Shown in pieces: positions 55,914 to 63,373 of a stretch of 64,000 bases of DNA. The stretch spans positions 17,928 to 81,927 of the forward strand of contig JALHRS010000011.1 of the NCBI GenBank assembly GCA_022841325.1, in the 5' to 3' direction. Position 1 is the first letter of the stretch, and each line of letters begins with the position of its first letter. The notes beneath the pieces were generated by a model. The model did no database searches, was not told the origin of the DNA, and worked only from the letters and a program-made list of their open reading frames with translations. This DNA is from Lysobacterales bacterium. GTDB lineage: Bacteria > Pseudomonadota > Gammaproteobacteria > Xanthomonadales > SZUA-5. Position numbers and translations under genes: made by a program.

Positions 55914-57436
55914 AGTTGCGTTGCTCTTTTACTACCCTTTCCGGAGGGTGGTAGGGAGGGATCGCCTCCCTGCATGGGATTGGTCGGCGGGTTGCCGGGG
56001 TTGAATAGGAGTGCAATCTCAACCTCGCCATCGCCAACTATGATTCGATCAACGATGGTTTCCACGATCCGGCGCTTGTCGTCCGGAAGCAGGGTTGCCC
56101 AGCGATCAAACAGGTCGCGAGCCTCCCCTAACACTTCCGCTTGCGACAGTAGCGCTATCCGCAGGGCATCTCGGCGTCCTTCAATCTGCGGCAGTTCGGC
56201 GTCGATCTGCTGCAAGCGTTCGGCAAGCCCGGTGTTACGGGTGCGGAAGCCAAGTTTGTCAATCGAGCCGCTCTGGTACAGGTCATAGAGCCGATCGGAC
56301 TCTTCTGTCAGTTTCCGTTGTTCGCGGAGCAAAGTTGCCAGGAGCTTTTCCTGATCTTGCAGTCGCTCATTGCCTTGGGCGATGTGTTGGTCAATCTCCC
56401 TCGCTGAGTACACGAAGCCCCGCAACTGCTCCTGAAAGATGGCCTCCAGATCATCAGTCGGAATCTTGTTTCGGCACTTGAAGCAGATGTACTTGGATGA
56501 CGTCTGCGGCACATACATCTTATTGCCGCAGGCGCAAAACACTAAGCCGGCGAACAAGTGCACTACGCGCTTGGTCGATCGAACGCCTTTAGATCGATTC
56601 CCGGCAATGAGCGCATTGCAGGCCTCCCAGAGGTCCACCGAGACCACTGGTTCAACCGGAACATGAACCCATTCATCCTTGGGCTTAGTCACCCAGGCGC
56701 CGCCGTTCTTCGTCGACTTGGTGTAGTTGGCCAGTCGAACACCCTTGGCAGTTGAGTCCGTCAACAGGCGGGAAAGGGTGGTGTCAGACCACCGTGCGCC
56801 GTTCCTGGTGCGGAAGCCCCGCTCATTCAGGATTCGCGCTACCGTCTTGAAGCGCCGGTGTTCGAGGAACAGCTCATACATCAGCTTCCGAATCGGGGCT
56901 TCAGTCGGATCGACCACCATTGCGCCGTCTTGCCACTTGTATCCAAATGGCGCGGCTCCGCCAAGAGGCTTACCCAGCTTCGCGCGGATCGGCACTGAGG
57001 CCGACACCCGCTCGGCAATCTCATCCCGTTCCCACTGCGCCATGGCGGCGATCATGGTGTAGAAAAGGCGGCCAGCAGGCGTCGACGTGTCAATTGACTC
57101 AGCTAGTGATACGAGGTCGGCGTTGTGCTCGCGAAAGACGTCAGCAAAGTCGAGCAGTTCTCGGGTGTTCCGGGCCAGCCGCGCGAGCTTGGAGAACAGC
57201 AGTCCGGATATGCGACCACTGCGCACGTCGGCCAACATCCGCTTGGTTTCCGGATGCTCCTTGACGGTCTTGCCGGAGACAGCATCGAGCCGGTAGACAT
57301 CGACCACGCGCCAGCCCTTTAGCTCGGCATACATGCGCGCTCGCGCCTCGTGGTGCTCCGGACTTTCGCCCTTGACCTGATCTTCAGTCGAGACGCGCAG
57401 CCAAATGGCGACTTGCTTGTGTTCCTGGGGCTTCAC
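55754..57436 (-). CDS. Large serine integrase at the comM junction
   Basis: A 560-residue frame. Domains: catalytic resolvase domain (residues ~8-150; nucleophile Ser16 in [10 protein letters not shown], Arg residues in [13 protein letters not shown]), recombinase domain (~165-270, [12 protein letters not shown]), zinc ribbon (FCACGNKMY ... YICFKCRNK), long coiled coil (~355-430) and C-terminal tail. Native element sequence ends near 55911 (residue ~508); the last ~50 codons and stop are comM antisense. GTG start at 57436 with a GGGAGG site 7-12 bases upstream. It should insert and excise the element at comM. Confidence 0.95.
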   Translation of the reverse strand: MKPQEHKQVAIWLRVSTEDQVKGESPEHHEARARMYAELKGWRVVDVYRLDAVSGKTVKEHPETKRMLADVRSGRISGLLFSKLARLARNTRELLDFADVFREHNADLVSLAESIDTSTPAGRLFYTMIAAMAQWERDEIAERVSASVPIRAKLGKPLGGAAPFGYKWQDGAMVVDPTEAPIRKLMYELFLEHRRFKTVARILNERGFRTRNGARWSDTTLSRLLTDSTAKGVRLANYTKSTKNGGAWVTKPKDEWVHVPVEPVVSVDLWEACNALIAGNRSKGVRSTKRVVHLFAGLVFCACGNKMYVPQTSSKYICFKCRNKIPTDDLEAIFQEQLRGFVYSAREIDQHIAQGNERLQDQEKLLATLLREQRKLTEESDRLYDLYQSGSIDKLGFRTRNTGLAERLQQIDAELPQIEGRRDALRIALLSQAEVLGEARDLFDRWATLLPDDKRRIVETIVDRIIVGDGEVEIALLFNPGNPPTNPMQGGDPSLPPSGKGSKRATQLQGFIAATSWKRAGNSDCRAALEMMMRPDSMGSRSTSSTLRFHSVNSSRNSTP

Positions 57437-57475
57437 GGCAGCCTCCCAAGTATCAATCTAGAGCGAAAGGACTAG

Positions 57476-57634
57476 CTATTTCGCGGCCAGCTTGGCCCGC
57501 AACTCCTTGATCACGGCATCGCGCGCCTTTACCTCCGCATCTTTTGCTTTCAGCTTCGCTTCGAGCACCTTTTTCTCAGCCACTAGCCGAGCTTCACGAA
57601 GCGAGTAGTTTTCATCCCCAGTCTTGCGCGGCAT
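57476..57634 (-). CDS. Small basic coiled-coil protein next to the integrase
   Basis: A 52-residue protein starting MPRKTGDENYSLREARLVAEK and continuing as an Ala/Lys/Glu heptad helix, ending in Ala-Ala-Lys. The start at 57634 and stop TAG at 57476-57478 lie 40 bases upstream of the integrase start on the same strand, so it may be co-transcribed and might act as a recombination directionality or accessory factor (inference from position and size only). Confidence 0.65.
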   Translation of the reverse strand: MPRKTGDENYSLREARLVAEKKVLEAKLKAKDAEVKARDAVIKELRAKLAAK

Positions 57635-57789
57635 GCGAGTACACCTTACCCATATTGTGTCACAATTCTATCTTAGCTTCGGCCATAGATGCAGACTAGT
57701 TGCGCCAAGTCGCTCGATCGCAAGCGCTCGCCTTGGCGCGATCGCGGACTCTTTCTTGCGATCAATTGCAGCACCCTGGCGCAGGCGGC

Positions 57790-58326
57790 TTAGGCGAGTT
57801 CGTCTGGCTGAAGAGGACTTGGTACGCCTCGAGTGCCGTAGTACACCAACCCCAGGGCCGCGGCATCGAAAAGACTTTGCCGCGGATCGGCCGACATCCA
57901 AGCCTTGCGCAGGCGCGGTAGCCGGTGGGCGAAGGCGGGTATCTGCTGGCTGACCGCCTTGGCAATTTCGTACTTCGTGCTGGCGCCGCAGCCATCAAAG
58001 TGATTCTTGACCGCCTCTTGCGAGAAGCGATACAGCTCAACGTATTCAGTCACCGCCAGGTGGGTCAGCATGCGATAGAGTTTCCGAATACGGGAACTGC
58101 GCCGGTAACGTCGTTCATGAGTGTCTTCGATCACCATCGCCTCGGGACGATAGCGATCGATCAGTTCCTTGATCGCTTCGAGACTGCGGACGTTGCGGTG
58201 CTTCTCTTTGATTTCTCGGACACCCCAGTCGTAGGGACTGTCCGGGCCTTCAAACAACACGAAGGCAAAGCCACGGCTGAATGGATAAACCGCCAAAACG
58301 GGGTTCTCGTAGTACTCGCCACTCAT
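57790..58326 (-). CDS. RuvC-like (RNase H fold) protein with incomplete active site
   Basis: A 178-residue protein recognisably related to RuvC Holliday-junction resolvases: VLAVYPFSRGFAFVLFE at the N terminus, AMVIEDTHERRYRRS with Glu67, KNHFDGCGASTKYEIAKAV (RuvC GNGRAxK-like segment) and SLFDAAALGLVYYG with Asp154. The first catalytic Asp is Tyr14 and the second Asp of the C-terminal pair is Ala157, so only two of four acidic residues remain. The ATG at 58326 overlaps the XRE regulator's stop (ATGA). Confidence 0.7.
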   Translation of the reverse strand: MSGEYYENPVLAVYPFSRGFAFVLFEGPDSPYDWGVREIKEKHRNVRSLEAIKELIDRYRPEAMVIEDTHERRYRRSSRIRKLYRMLTHLAVTEYVELYRFSQEAVKNHFDGCGASTKYEIAKAVSQQIPAFAHRLPRLRKAWMSADPRQSLFDAAALGLVYYGTRGVPSPLQPDELA

Positions 58327-58691
58327 ACAGCCTTGGTTAGATGGGGTTTTCGCACGGCCCGAGCCAGAGCTAGACTAAACAGCTCACGCTTGCGAATTCC
58401 CGAAGGACTGGTAGTGTTCTTGAGCGCCTCGTCCATCCGATACATATTCCGCATGACCTCCTCCTCTGCAAGGGTATAGGCGTCTGGGAACATGGTCGAG
58501 GGGGGAACCCCAAAGATGGCTTGGCAGGCAAGCGCGACCTCAACTTTTGGGGCGCGTTTGCTGTTTTCGTAACGACTGACTTGCATGCTACTGACGGTGC
58601 CAATAATCCAAGCCAGTTCTTTTTGAGTGAGACTCCAGTTGCGCCGCAAGGTCCGCAAATAGCACCGGTTGCGAAGAATTTGTTTTTGCAT
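58323..58691 (-). CDS. XRE-family helix-turn-helix protein
   Basis: A 122-residue protein with an N-terminal XRE HTH (residues ~12-62): LRRNWSLTQKELAWIIGTVSSMQVSRYENSKRAPKVEVALACQAIFGV. The C-terminal ~50 residues are helical and unknown. ATGA overlap with the RuvC-like gene indicates translational coupling; together they may regulate or process the element's DNA. Confidence 0.85.
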   Translation of the reverse strand: MQKQILRNRCYLRTLRRNWSLTQKELAWIIGTVSSMQVSRYENSKRAPKVEVALACQAIFGVPPSTMFPDAYTLAEEEVMRNMYRMDEALKNTTSPSGIRKRELFSLALARAVRKPHLTKAV

Positions 58692-58960
58692 ATTAATTAG
58701 GGCTTCTGCTGGTTACTAATCAGAAGCTTCTTAATTGTCCTCCCAGTGGGTCGGAATCGAAAGTGGTAAAAACGGTCCATGGTGGACAATGAAAGGGACG
58801 TGGGGAGATAGGGACGAGAAAGTGGTGCAGTCGGCGGAGGACGGAATAGAAATATCGATGCTTTCTGCGGAATCACAAGTGACGACCTGAGTGGTTCAGC
58901 TCGTCCCTAAGTCCCTACGTCCTAAACACATCCGCTTGAGGGACGGAACGAATAGTAGAT
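58692..58960. other. Gene-free, lower-GC spacer
   Basis: Nothing recognised. It presumably carries the promoter of the XRE/RuvC-like operon (minus strand), but no clear boxes are called. Confidence 0.4.
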
Positions 58961-58990
58961 AAGAAAAGCCCTCCCAGTTTGCGGGAGGGC
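58961..58990 (-). terminator. Terminator after the DUF2958 gene
   Basis: Stem GCCCTCCC / GGGAGGGC, loop AGTTTGC, followed on the minus strand by TTTTCTT; five bases beyond the stop at 58996. Confidence 0.85.
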
Positions 58991-58995
58991 GTTGG

Positions 58996-59307
58996 TTACA
59001 GCTTGAGTTCACTGAATCGTTGAGGCTGGAAATGGCGATCGCTTTCGATATGAGGTACACGGGTCCCTCGTAGAGTAATTTCGGCAAGTTCACGGATGCT
59101 GATGTAGCCCCATTCATCACCGCCAAGGCCGGTCACATACCCGAAGGCCTGTTCGTCCTCGGGATCGTACTCAGTCAGATACCACGTACCGGAACCGAAG
59201 GCGTTGAAGAGCTTCATCACCACAAGCTTGTCCTCAACTGGTTCTTGGCTATATATCGGATAGCAAGCCATCCGCCGCTTCACCTCATCGATAAGCTTCT
59301 GGTTCAT
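58996..59307 (-). CDS. DUF2958-family protein
   Basis: A 103-residue protein of DUF2958, a family common on plasmids and integrative elements. The core is WYLTEYDPEDEQAFGYVTGLGGDEWGYISIRELAEI, with the typical ending ESDRHFQPQRFSEL. Function unknown. ATG at 59307 overlaps (ATGA) the stop of a small open frame upstream. Confidence 0.85.
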   Translation of the reverse strand: MNQKLIDEVKRRMACYPIYSQEPVEDKLVVMKLFNAFGSGTWYLTEYDPEDEQAFGYVTGLGGDEWGYISIRELAEITLRGTRVPHIESDRHFQPQRFSELKL

Positions 59308-59507
59308 AGAAGCCCCCGTCCTGCGAAGCTGACCATAGACGCTTCCGGTACCGTAGCTGCCTGATGCAGGTCATTGGGGCACGCCGTTGACATCTCCCTG
59401 CGAGATTCGATGTCCAGATGGCGCATAGGCAACCATCTGGCATCAGCCGGGCCGGAAATAACATGTTGGCGCACAAAGCGCCGATCACACTCTCGGAACT
59501 CACGCAT
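59304..59507 (-). CDS. Doubtful small ORF coupled to DUF2958 gene
   Basis: A 67-residue frame beginning MREFRECDRRFVRQHVISG, whose stop overlaps the DUF2958 start (ATGA). The overlap favours a real gene, but no family resemblance or clear ribosome-binding site is seen. Confidence 0.35.
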   Translation of the reverse strand: MREFRECDRRFVRQHVISGPADARWLPMRHLDIESRREMSTACPNDLHQAATVPEASMVSFAGRGLL

Positions 59508-59835
59508 AGCAGTTCTCCCATTGGCGAAAAAAGCCGACGACACCTGTCGCAGGCTTCAGATCGCCATGGAGCTGCTACCTATTCGTAGCACGTCCAGGCG
59601 CTTTGTCAAAGTTCGTTGCGGACTATTCGAACGCGGTCAGTTCGAACCGGTTGCCGTTGCCGTACGAGCCGTTGGATAGGAAGCATGGCCCATGAGTTCG
59701 GATAGGCTGCTGACGCTCCTGGGCTTGGGCGAGGGATATTGCAACGTACCTTTGCAAACGCCTATTGATTCGGGCGAATCCGTCCCGATATTAGTCGAAC
59801 GTGCGAGGGCTTCACCTCGCCTTTAGGAGCAGAAA
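59508..59835. other. Gene-free spacer
   Basis: No gene recognised. A small hairpin GCGAGG / CCTCGC sits at 59803-59820 just before the DUF3606 ribosome-binding site (TTTAGGAGC, 59822-59830). Confidence 0.4.
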
Positions 59836-60016
59836 ATGCCAGATGATCTGAAGCGGAGGACCAGAAGATCCCTTAGAAATCAATCTCAAGGAGGTGTGGG
59901 AGGTACGCTACTGGACAAAAGCCCTTGACGTCACCGAGTCGACTCTCAAGAAAGCAGTGGCAGCCGTAGGTGTTCGGGTGGTGGACGTTCGTAAGTGGCT
60001 TGCCAAGCAAGAATGA
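59836..60016 (+). pseudogene. DUF3606-domain protein, frameshifted
   Basis: An ATG with a good ribosome-binding site (AGGAG 59825-59829) encodes MPDDLKRR; after about eight codons the DUF3606 pattern continues one base out of phase: PEDPLEINLKEVWEVRYWTKAL then DVTESTLKKAVAAVG and VRKWLAKQE, stopping at 60014-60016. Removing one base near 59860 restores a single 60-residue protein. Sequencing error cannot be excluded. Confidence 0.75.
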
Positions 60017-60233
60017 CGGTCAAGCGGAATTCGCTAAAGGACGCGACAGAAGAACTCGCTGACAACGGACTATTTACGAAACGTTTTCGCGGGTGCTTGA
60101 CCTGTATGACCAAACCTTGCTCGTTTCGCGACTTGTGCGTCCCAATGATGACTCACTCAATTGGGTTCACGGCGTGGCCTATTTCAATGGATGTATTGCA
60201 GCCATCAGGAACTCGACGCGGTACCTCCGTTGA
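60013..60233 (+). pseudogene. Frameshifted small gene coupled to DUF3606 gene
   Basis: ATG at 60013 overlaps the DUF3606 stop (ATGA). It begins MTVKRNSLKDATEELADNG; then, in another phase, protein-like sequence continues as YETFSRVLDLYDQTLLVSRL ... LNWVHGVAYFNGCIAAIRNS and stops at 60231-60233. One lost base between about 60057 and 60085 would explain this. No family recognised. Confidence 0.6.
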
Positions 60234-60558
60234 ACATTAAGTATGAAAACCCCACCTGATCATGTTGCGGTGCGCACCAGATCAGAAGCCGTGATCGGCA
60301 TGTGACAAAACCAAATTCCGGATTCCATAGGACCACAGTACGTTCGTTTCGAATGACTTCAGTGAACCGTTGTTTGGCACAGGCCGGATCCGGTAAGAGG
60401 AGACTGACCGAAAAGTGGCCTTCCTGAATGCCCTGAATGATCAATTCATGGATGAATACGGTATCGCGCTCGGTCGCAGGGCGCACTCCGTAACGCCGCA
60501 AGCGGCGGCGGCGCCACCAGCGTGCACACTGAGCCAATATATGCCGGATACGTCGCAT
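60205..60558 (-). CDS. GNAT-like protein, probably truncated or decayed
   Basis: A 117-residue frame. After a very basic leader (MRRIRHILAQCARWWRRRRLRR) comes RPATERDTVFIHELIIQGIQEGHFS, the start of GNAT acetyltransferases. The acetyl-CoA-binding motif that should follow is missing, and the last ~30 residues are not family-like. Its 3' end overlaps the frameshifted plus-strand gene by 29 bases. Either a remnant or an N-terminal-domain-only protein. Confidence 0.5.
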   Translation of the reverse strand: MRRIRHILAQCARWWRRRRLRRYGVRPATERDTVFIHELIIQGIQEGHFSVSLLLPDPACAKQRFTEVIRNERTVVLWNPEFGFVTCRSRLLIWCAPQHDQVGFSYLMFNGGTASSS

Positions 60559-60747
60559 CTATCTACCCACAGTTATCCGCCAGTTTCGCCTGCGCGGGTC
60601 AATTTGGCAATAAGGCGGGCTCGATTTACATATGTCTTGGCCGTCGTTGAAGAATAATCATCTTCCTCTGGTATGAAAAATCAAGAGAACGAAAGGGCTG
60701 GGCTCTTCGCTTCAGCCACAAAGGTCTGGAGAGTGCAGTCTCGACGT

Positions 60748-61275
60748 CTAAACGGTTGGCATTATTGAGATTCCCTTTCTATTTCCGATTCGCTGCAGCC
60801 ATTCGTTTGATATCGAAATGTTCGAACCAGTGACACCCAGCACTCCCGCGCAGTCGTTAATTATAATCGCATCTGGTCCATTTCCGTGCGCGAGTATTAG
60901 GTGATTTGCATCGTATCCAAAGGCCTTTAGCGAGACAGAGACAAGAGCGACCCCGCCTTCGTTTACGATCTCTATCACCCGTGCAACTTTCAGTTTTCGT
61001 TCGACTTTCGCGGCACGACCGCCAAGCGCCGCTAAATCACATAGGGGCCCATGATAGGCGCCCAAAACACGATCTTCAGCATGTCGGTACACACCGAGTT
61101 CCATCGCCTTTTGCATCCATTCCCAAGGCGTCCACGCGCGGCCTTCGCATGCCATAGCAACACAAAGTACCCCACATGCGTGGGGTACCCATCTAGCGTA
61201 GTCATCTCTGGTGCATCCGAACGCAAGCCAGGGCGTCTTTGTTCCGTCGTGTTTTGGAATAAATTGGACATTCAC
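60748..61275 (-). CDS. C39-like papain-fold cysteine peptidase
   Basis: A 175-residue protein. The catalytic pattern of Peptidase_C39_2 proteins is visible: Cys34 in HACGVLCVAMACEG, His125 in ANHLILAHGNG and Asp141 in IIINDCAG. No signal peptide or membrane part, so it should act in the cytoplasm. The GTG start at 61275 overlaps the fusion gene's stop (GTGA), so the two are made together. It might release a peptide tag or leader, or be a ubiquitin-like-protease-type enzyme; the substrate is unknown. Confidence 0.75.
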   Translation of the reverse strand: MNVQFIPKHDGTKTPWLAFGCTRDDYARWVPHACGVLCVAMACEGRAWTPWEWMQKAMELGVYRHAEDRVLGAYHGPLCDLAALGGRAAKVERKLKVARVIEIVNEGGVALVSVSLKAFGYDANHLILAHGNGPDAIIINDCAGVLGVTGSNISISNEWLQRIGNRKGISIMPTV

Positions 61276-63005
61276 GCGGAAACCCCCAAGGACAAGATAA
61301 AACGCAACGCCGAGATTATGGATTCTACGGGCTCCGCTCCGACGCTGAGCCTCACGGCCGTGGCAGGGATCGACGATTCTCCTGTTGCATTTCGATCTGC
61401 CGCAATTCCGGAACGGAACCTCGGATTGGTGTTGAAATGCTCTATTGAACTAACTGGAGCACCGAACGTACACATTAATTTTGGCATGCCATATACCGCG
61501 GCGTTGGCGGCAACGATTGCTTCAATTTGGGCGCCATGATCGGGCGTCACATGAAGCACGATTTGCCCAGATCCCTCAGCTGTGTGGACTTCCCTCACCA
61601 TGGATATTTTCTCCAAGAAGGCCGCGATGCGACGTACCTTTGGTGAGATTGCGGCCATCCGGTCACTGAGGGTCATCGTTCCCACGAGAATTCGAGACGC
61701 CGCTTCGGGGGCAAGAACGCATCCTTCGAGCAATGCGCCTTCCTGAATGGAGCGCATTATTGCCGGGTGACCGAACAAGACACCACCTGCTGTGCTACCG
61801 CCACTTGGATACTTGGAGAGACTCATTGCGAGCAAGTCGAGGCCGCTTGAGAAAAGGCGCTGACATGGTGCCACGCTGGTATCGACTGCCAACAATGCTC
61901 CATATTCGTGCGCAATTCTAGCTAGCCCTTCGATATCTGATTCAAGTAACAACCAATTCGACGGACTGTCAACCCAAACTAGTGTGCGACAGGACTCATT
62001 TTTCTTGAGAATTTCCCTCAACTGATTATCTGACTTGGGGTGGGGCAAAGTATCAATTTGAATACCATGTGCCCTTGCAGCGTCTAATGCAGAGGCGCGA
62101 ACTTCGTAATAGGTGTCATAGCCGATAATGATTCGTTCCAAGCCGAGGCGCCTGAAGACGTTGGAGGCTGCCGACAGGCCGGACGGGAACAGGGCACCGA
62201 CATATCCCGGGGGGGCTTCGATAACCATAGCGAGTTGAGATAATAACTGTCGCTCAATCGGAGACCCTGAACGAACATAATAGGGGTCATGAGTTTCATG
62301 CGCTAGCGCTCGTTGGCGGTCGCCCGGACTATGAAATGCTGGCGCAACTCCGGAGTCCGCGACTGGCCAAGCCGAAAACGCGTGCAAATCGACATTTGTT
62401 GACTCGATGTTCGGGAGTGAAACGATTTGGGTAAGTACGGGCTCGACGCCGTTTGCAATACCCCAGCGTATGGTTCCAAACTCCAGGTGCCAGAACTCGG
62501 TTTCGAGAACGAGAAAGCCTGCCGATCGCGCCGCATTCACCAGTACGCCGCGAGCAGCTGCCTTTTGTTTCGCCTCACTGTCCTGAGCGGGGTAGCGTTC
62601 AAAATAATCAGGGGCTGATCGGTCTGAGAATTCATCGTAAGAGGCACCCAGATCAACTTCGACACCGTTTCGAAGGAGCCAAACATCGACTGCGCCCCCG
62701 GTTCCGTGCGAAAAGATGGAGTCAGGATCCGCAACAAAATCATCTAGCGCTACAGTGGATGGATCGATGCCGTTACTTTGCAGTTCAGAGATGTAGCGTT
62801 CCCGGAGCGCTCGTTGCGTCTGGCGGCTTCGGAGGCCATCGAGAACCACCACGTCAAGATCGGCGTCAATGGCTCTTACAGTGTCGCGTAGGACAAGAAG
62901 TTTCTCTAACGCAATATCGGCCAGAAAATGATGGCGACTCGCTCCTTCGAGACCTTGTTCAAAGTAAACTGGTCGGGATGAAATTGTAACCGGGACAACA
63001 CGCAT
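61272..63005 (-). CDS. VanX-like D,D-dipeptidase fused to a PLP-dependent Cys/Met-metabolism-type enzyme
   Basis: A 577-residue fusion. Residues 1-~185 are an M15D dipeptidase domain: Arg in DGLRSRQTQ (59/61), zinc ligands His100 and Asp107 (SHGTGGAVDVW), catalytic Glu170 and zinc ligand His173 (ETEFWHLEFG), the VanX spacing. Residues ~225-577 are a fold-type-I PLP domain like cystathionine gamma-synthase: LFPSGLSAASNVF, Asp375 in AVDTSVAP and the Schiff-base Lys398 in MSLSKYPSGG. ATG at 63005 with AAGGAGAG 8-15 bases upstream. First gene of a two-gene operon with the C39-like peptidase. Confidence 0.85.
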   Translation of the reverse strand: MRVVPVTISSRPVYFEQGLEGASRHHFLADIALEKLLVLRDTVRAIDADLDVVVLDGLRSRQTQRALRERYISELQSNGIDPSTVALDDFVADPDSIFSHGTGGAVDVWLLRNGVEVDLGASYDEFSDRSAPDYFERYPAQDSEAKQKAAARGVLVNAARSAGFLVLETEFWHLEFGTIRWGIANGVEPVLTQIVSLPNIESTNVDLHAFSAWPVADSGVAPAFHSPGDRQRALAHETHDPYYVRSGSPIERQLLSQLAMVIEAPPGYVGALFPSGLSAASNVFRRLGLERIIIGYDTYYEVRASALDAARAHGIQIDTLPHPKSDNQLREILKKNESCRTLVWVDSPSNWLLLESDIEGLARIAHEYGALLAVDTSVAPCQRLFSSGLDLLAMSLSKYPSGGSTAGGVLFGHPAIMRSIQEGALLEGCVLAPEAASRILVGTMTLSDRMAAISPKVRRIAAFLEKISMVREVHTAEGSGQIVLHVTPDHGAQIEAIVAANAAVYGMPKLMCTFGAPVSSIEHFNTNPRFRSGIAADRNATGESSIPATAVRLSVGAEPVESIISALRFILSLGVSA

Positions 63006-63053
63006 GATTGCTCTCCTTCGATTCCATCTACTACGGGATCGTCCGGGGAGACA

Positions 63054-63082
63054 TTGACAAAACGCGCCAAATTACATAGTAT
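63054..63082 (+). promoter_or_regulatory. Predicted sigma-70 promoter of candidate ncRNA
   Basis: TTGACA (63054-63059), exactly 17 bases, then TAGTAT (63077-63082). Transcription would start near 63089, at the first base of the palindrome GTTAGGCACGCCTAAC. Confidence 0.6.
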
Positions 63083-63088
63083 CAATAC

Positions 63089-63200
63089 GTTAGGCACGCC
63101 TAACCGCAGGTCTACCCGCCTGTGTCGGGGCTGGTGCCCGTCCTCGAAAACTTGCACCAGCCCTACCTACCAACCCGCCACTTCGGCGGGTTTTTTGTGC
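63089..63200 (+). ncRNA. Candidate structured small RNA (~110 nt)
   Basis: Between the promoter at 63054 and a T6 tract at 63191 lie four predicted hairpins: GTTAGG/CCTAAC (63089-63104), CAGG/CCTG (about 63107-63121), GGGCTGGTGC/GCACCAGCCC with a 16-base loop (63127-63162) and the terminator CCCGCC/GGCGGG (63174-63190). No ATG occurs in the region. It could instead be the leader of a gene further right, but the terminator argues for a short RNA. Confidence 0.5.
63173..63197 (+). terminator. Strong intrinsic terminator
   Basis: CCCGCC-ACTTC-GGCGGG stem-loop followed by TTTTTT. No protein gene ends upstream on this strand within the element, which supports the ncRNA call. Confidence 0.88.
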
Positions 63201-63373
63201 ACATGAAAAGTAACCGCGCCCGTTGTTTCGTGTCAACGTTAGCATGGCGCATGCCTCAGCAAACATTGCGGTGGAGATAAAACATCACGTACGGGGATGT
63301 TTTATTCCATGCGTATTCACCGCGCCCGCGGTTGTTGCTACCATTGCCGGATGGCTGTGATGGACCTTGGTAG

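Noticed and set aside
59374..59679. 101-codon plus-strand frame in the element
   Set aside because: No ribosome-binding site, Arg/Ser-rich composition and overlap with the minus-strand frame coupled to DUF2958; not protein-like.
60559..60747. A search for a small precursor peptide near the cysteine peptidase
   Set aside because: Only a frame of about 12 codons occurs on the minus strand here, with no leader/core pattern or good start signal.
63089..63104. GTTAGGC/GCCTAAC resembling integron attC core sites
   Set aside because: Only two bases separate the two halves, and no matching second core site or L-box arrangement is found; no integrase of the integron type is present. A hairpin or operator is more likely.
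63132..63289. A GTG-started reading frame (VPVLENLHQPYL...) through the candidate ncRNA
   Set aside because: It runs straight through the terminator hairpin, has no ribosome-binding site, and its RHFGGFF part is the usual translation of such a terminator.
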